From NCBI GenBank assembly GCA_902766875.1, contig CACXFI010000053.1:1-6471 (forward strand): a DNA stretch of 6,471 nt. The letters run 5' to 3'. This DNA is from an uncultured Erysipelotrichaceae bacterium (lineage in GTDB: Bacteria > Bacillota_I > Bacilli_A > RF39 > UBA660). Positions 5,816 through 6,471 of the stretch are shown one piece after another. A program made the translations under genes and the position numbers. Numbering within the stretch: position 1 is the stretch's first letter; each line of letters opens with the position of its first letter. Under the pieces are notes generated by a model. It was not told the origin of the DNA and did no database searches. It saw only the letters and a list, made by a program, of their open reading frames with translations.

Positions 5816-6471
5816 ATGGGTTTGTTTAATAAGATTAAAAATATATTTAATAATAAGAGTGATGAAGAAGTAAAAGAGATAGAAAAATATGATAGTGGAT
5901 TAGAGAAAACTAGGAAAGAATTTATATCTCAGTTAAGTAATTTATCTAAGAAATATAAGAATATAGATGATGATTATTTTGAAGAATTAGAAGATATTTT
6001 AATTATGGCTGATATTGGTATTAATACAGTTATGACTTTTGTTGATAAGTTAAAAGATAGAGTAAAGAAAGAAAAAATTACTGATTCTGAATATTTAAAA
6101 GAAGTTATAGTAGATGAATTATTTATTATGTATGTAGGTAATAATGTTATAGATAGTAAGATACATTATTCTGATAAGGGGCCAACTGTTGTATTAGTTA
6201 TTGGGGTTAATGGAGTAGGTAAGACTACTACTATTGGGAAACTGGCTTATAAATTAAATAATGATGGTAAGAAAGTTATGTTAGTAGCTGGGGATACTTT
6301 TAGAGCTGGTGCTATAGAACAAATAGAAGAATGGGGAAAAACTAGTGGTGTTAAAGTTGTTAGTAGTACTAGTAAAGATCCTTCTAGTGTAGTATTTGAT
6401 GGATTAGATAAGGCTATAGAGGAAGATTATGATGTAGTATTTATAGATACGGCGGGAAGACTTCAAAATAA
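5816..6471 (+). CDS. ftsY: FtsY, signal recognition particle receptor GTPase (partial, 3' end outside the window)
   Basis: The first 218 codons are present. The protein begins with a short amphipathic helix MGLFNKIKNIF, the membrane-contact segment of FtsY proteins lacking a long acidic A domain. The helical N domain follows, including YFEELEDILIMADIGI (about 60-75). The SRP-type GTPase domain shows GVNGVGKTTTIGKLA with P-loop Lys136, DTFRAGA (160-166), and DTAGRLQ (211-217) just before the window edge. FtsY docks ribosome-SRP complexes at the cytoplasmic membrane by forming a GTP-dependent heterodimer with Ffh. The start is supported by GGAG nine bases upstream and an extended -10 promoter. 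In many Firmicutes ylxM and ffh lie nearby, but here the upstream neighbour is an unknown gene. The remaining roughly 90-100 residues, with the later GTPase motifs, should continue beyond 6471. Confidence 0.97.
   Translation, partial: MGLFNKIKNIFNNKSDEEVKEIEKYDSGLEKTRKEFISQLSNLSKKYKNIDDDYFEELEDILIMADIGINTVMTFVDKLKDRVKKEKITDSEYLKEVIVDELFIMYVGNNVIDSKIHYSDKGPTVVLVIGVNGVGKTTTIGKLAYKLNNDGKKVMLVAGDTFRAGAIEQIEEWGKTSGVKVVSSTSKDPSSVVFDGLDKAIEEDYDVVFIDTAGRLQN

Noticed and set aside
1..6471. CRISPR array, insertion sequence or toxin-antitoxin pair
   Set aside because: There are no regularly spaced repeats, no transposase-like reading frame and no paired small genes. The single small gene at 5372 has no partner.

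Overview
The window comes from a very AT-rich, low-GC Gram-positive (Bacillota-type) genome. Strong AGGAGG-like ribosome binding sites, consensus sigma-A promoters, a single-membrane envelope gene set (signal peptide, MMPL exporter, FtsY) and A/T-ending codons all point that way. TGG encodes Trp and TGA is used as a stop, so the Mycoplasma/Spiroplasma code is not in use. An uncultured gut Bacilli or Clostridia lineage is plausible, but the sequence alone does not fix the taxon.

Layout. Positions 1-126 are AT-rich DNA without genes, carrying short direct and inverted repeats. At about 127-169 lies the 3' part of a tRNA gene (T-arm, 3' acceptor strand, encoded CCA) with no 5' half upstream. A hairpin terminator follows at 181-209. 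This is the structure left at one end of an element integrated into a tRNA gene, so the chromosome probably resumes here. The terminator also faces the end of a TetR-family regulator gene on the minus strand (213-779).

The regulator is divergent from a two-gene operon: an RND-superfamily MMPL transporter (954-3026) and, overlapping it by ATGA, a large exported coiled-coil protein (3023-5161). The 174-bp divergent spacer holds a near-consensus promoter for tetR, a start-proximal -10 for the operon, and two separate palindromes that are good operator candidates. The likely circuit is a TetR regulator, autoregulated and controlling an MMPL exporter plus a dedicated extracytoplasmic partner, probably for lipid or other hydrophobic envelope molecules or their toxic analogues.

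The spacer at 5162-5371 is the most unusual non-coding part. A perfect TTGACA-N17-TAATAT promoter drives a roughly 95-nt GC-richer leader that can fold, ends in a 12-bp intrinsic terminator, and precedes a 127-codon gene of unknown function (5372-5755). The leader looks like a riboswitch or attenuator of a class I do not recognise, or a small RNA.

A strong terminator hairpin overlaps the stop codon of the unknown gene. An extended -10 promoter then starts ftsY, the signal recognition particle receptor GTPase (5816 to the window end, cut off after the DTAGR motif). The right side is therefore conserved core chromosome, while the left edge looks like an integration junction.
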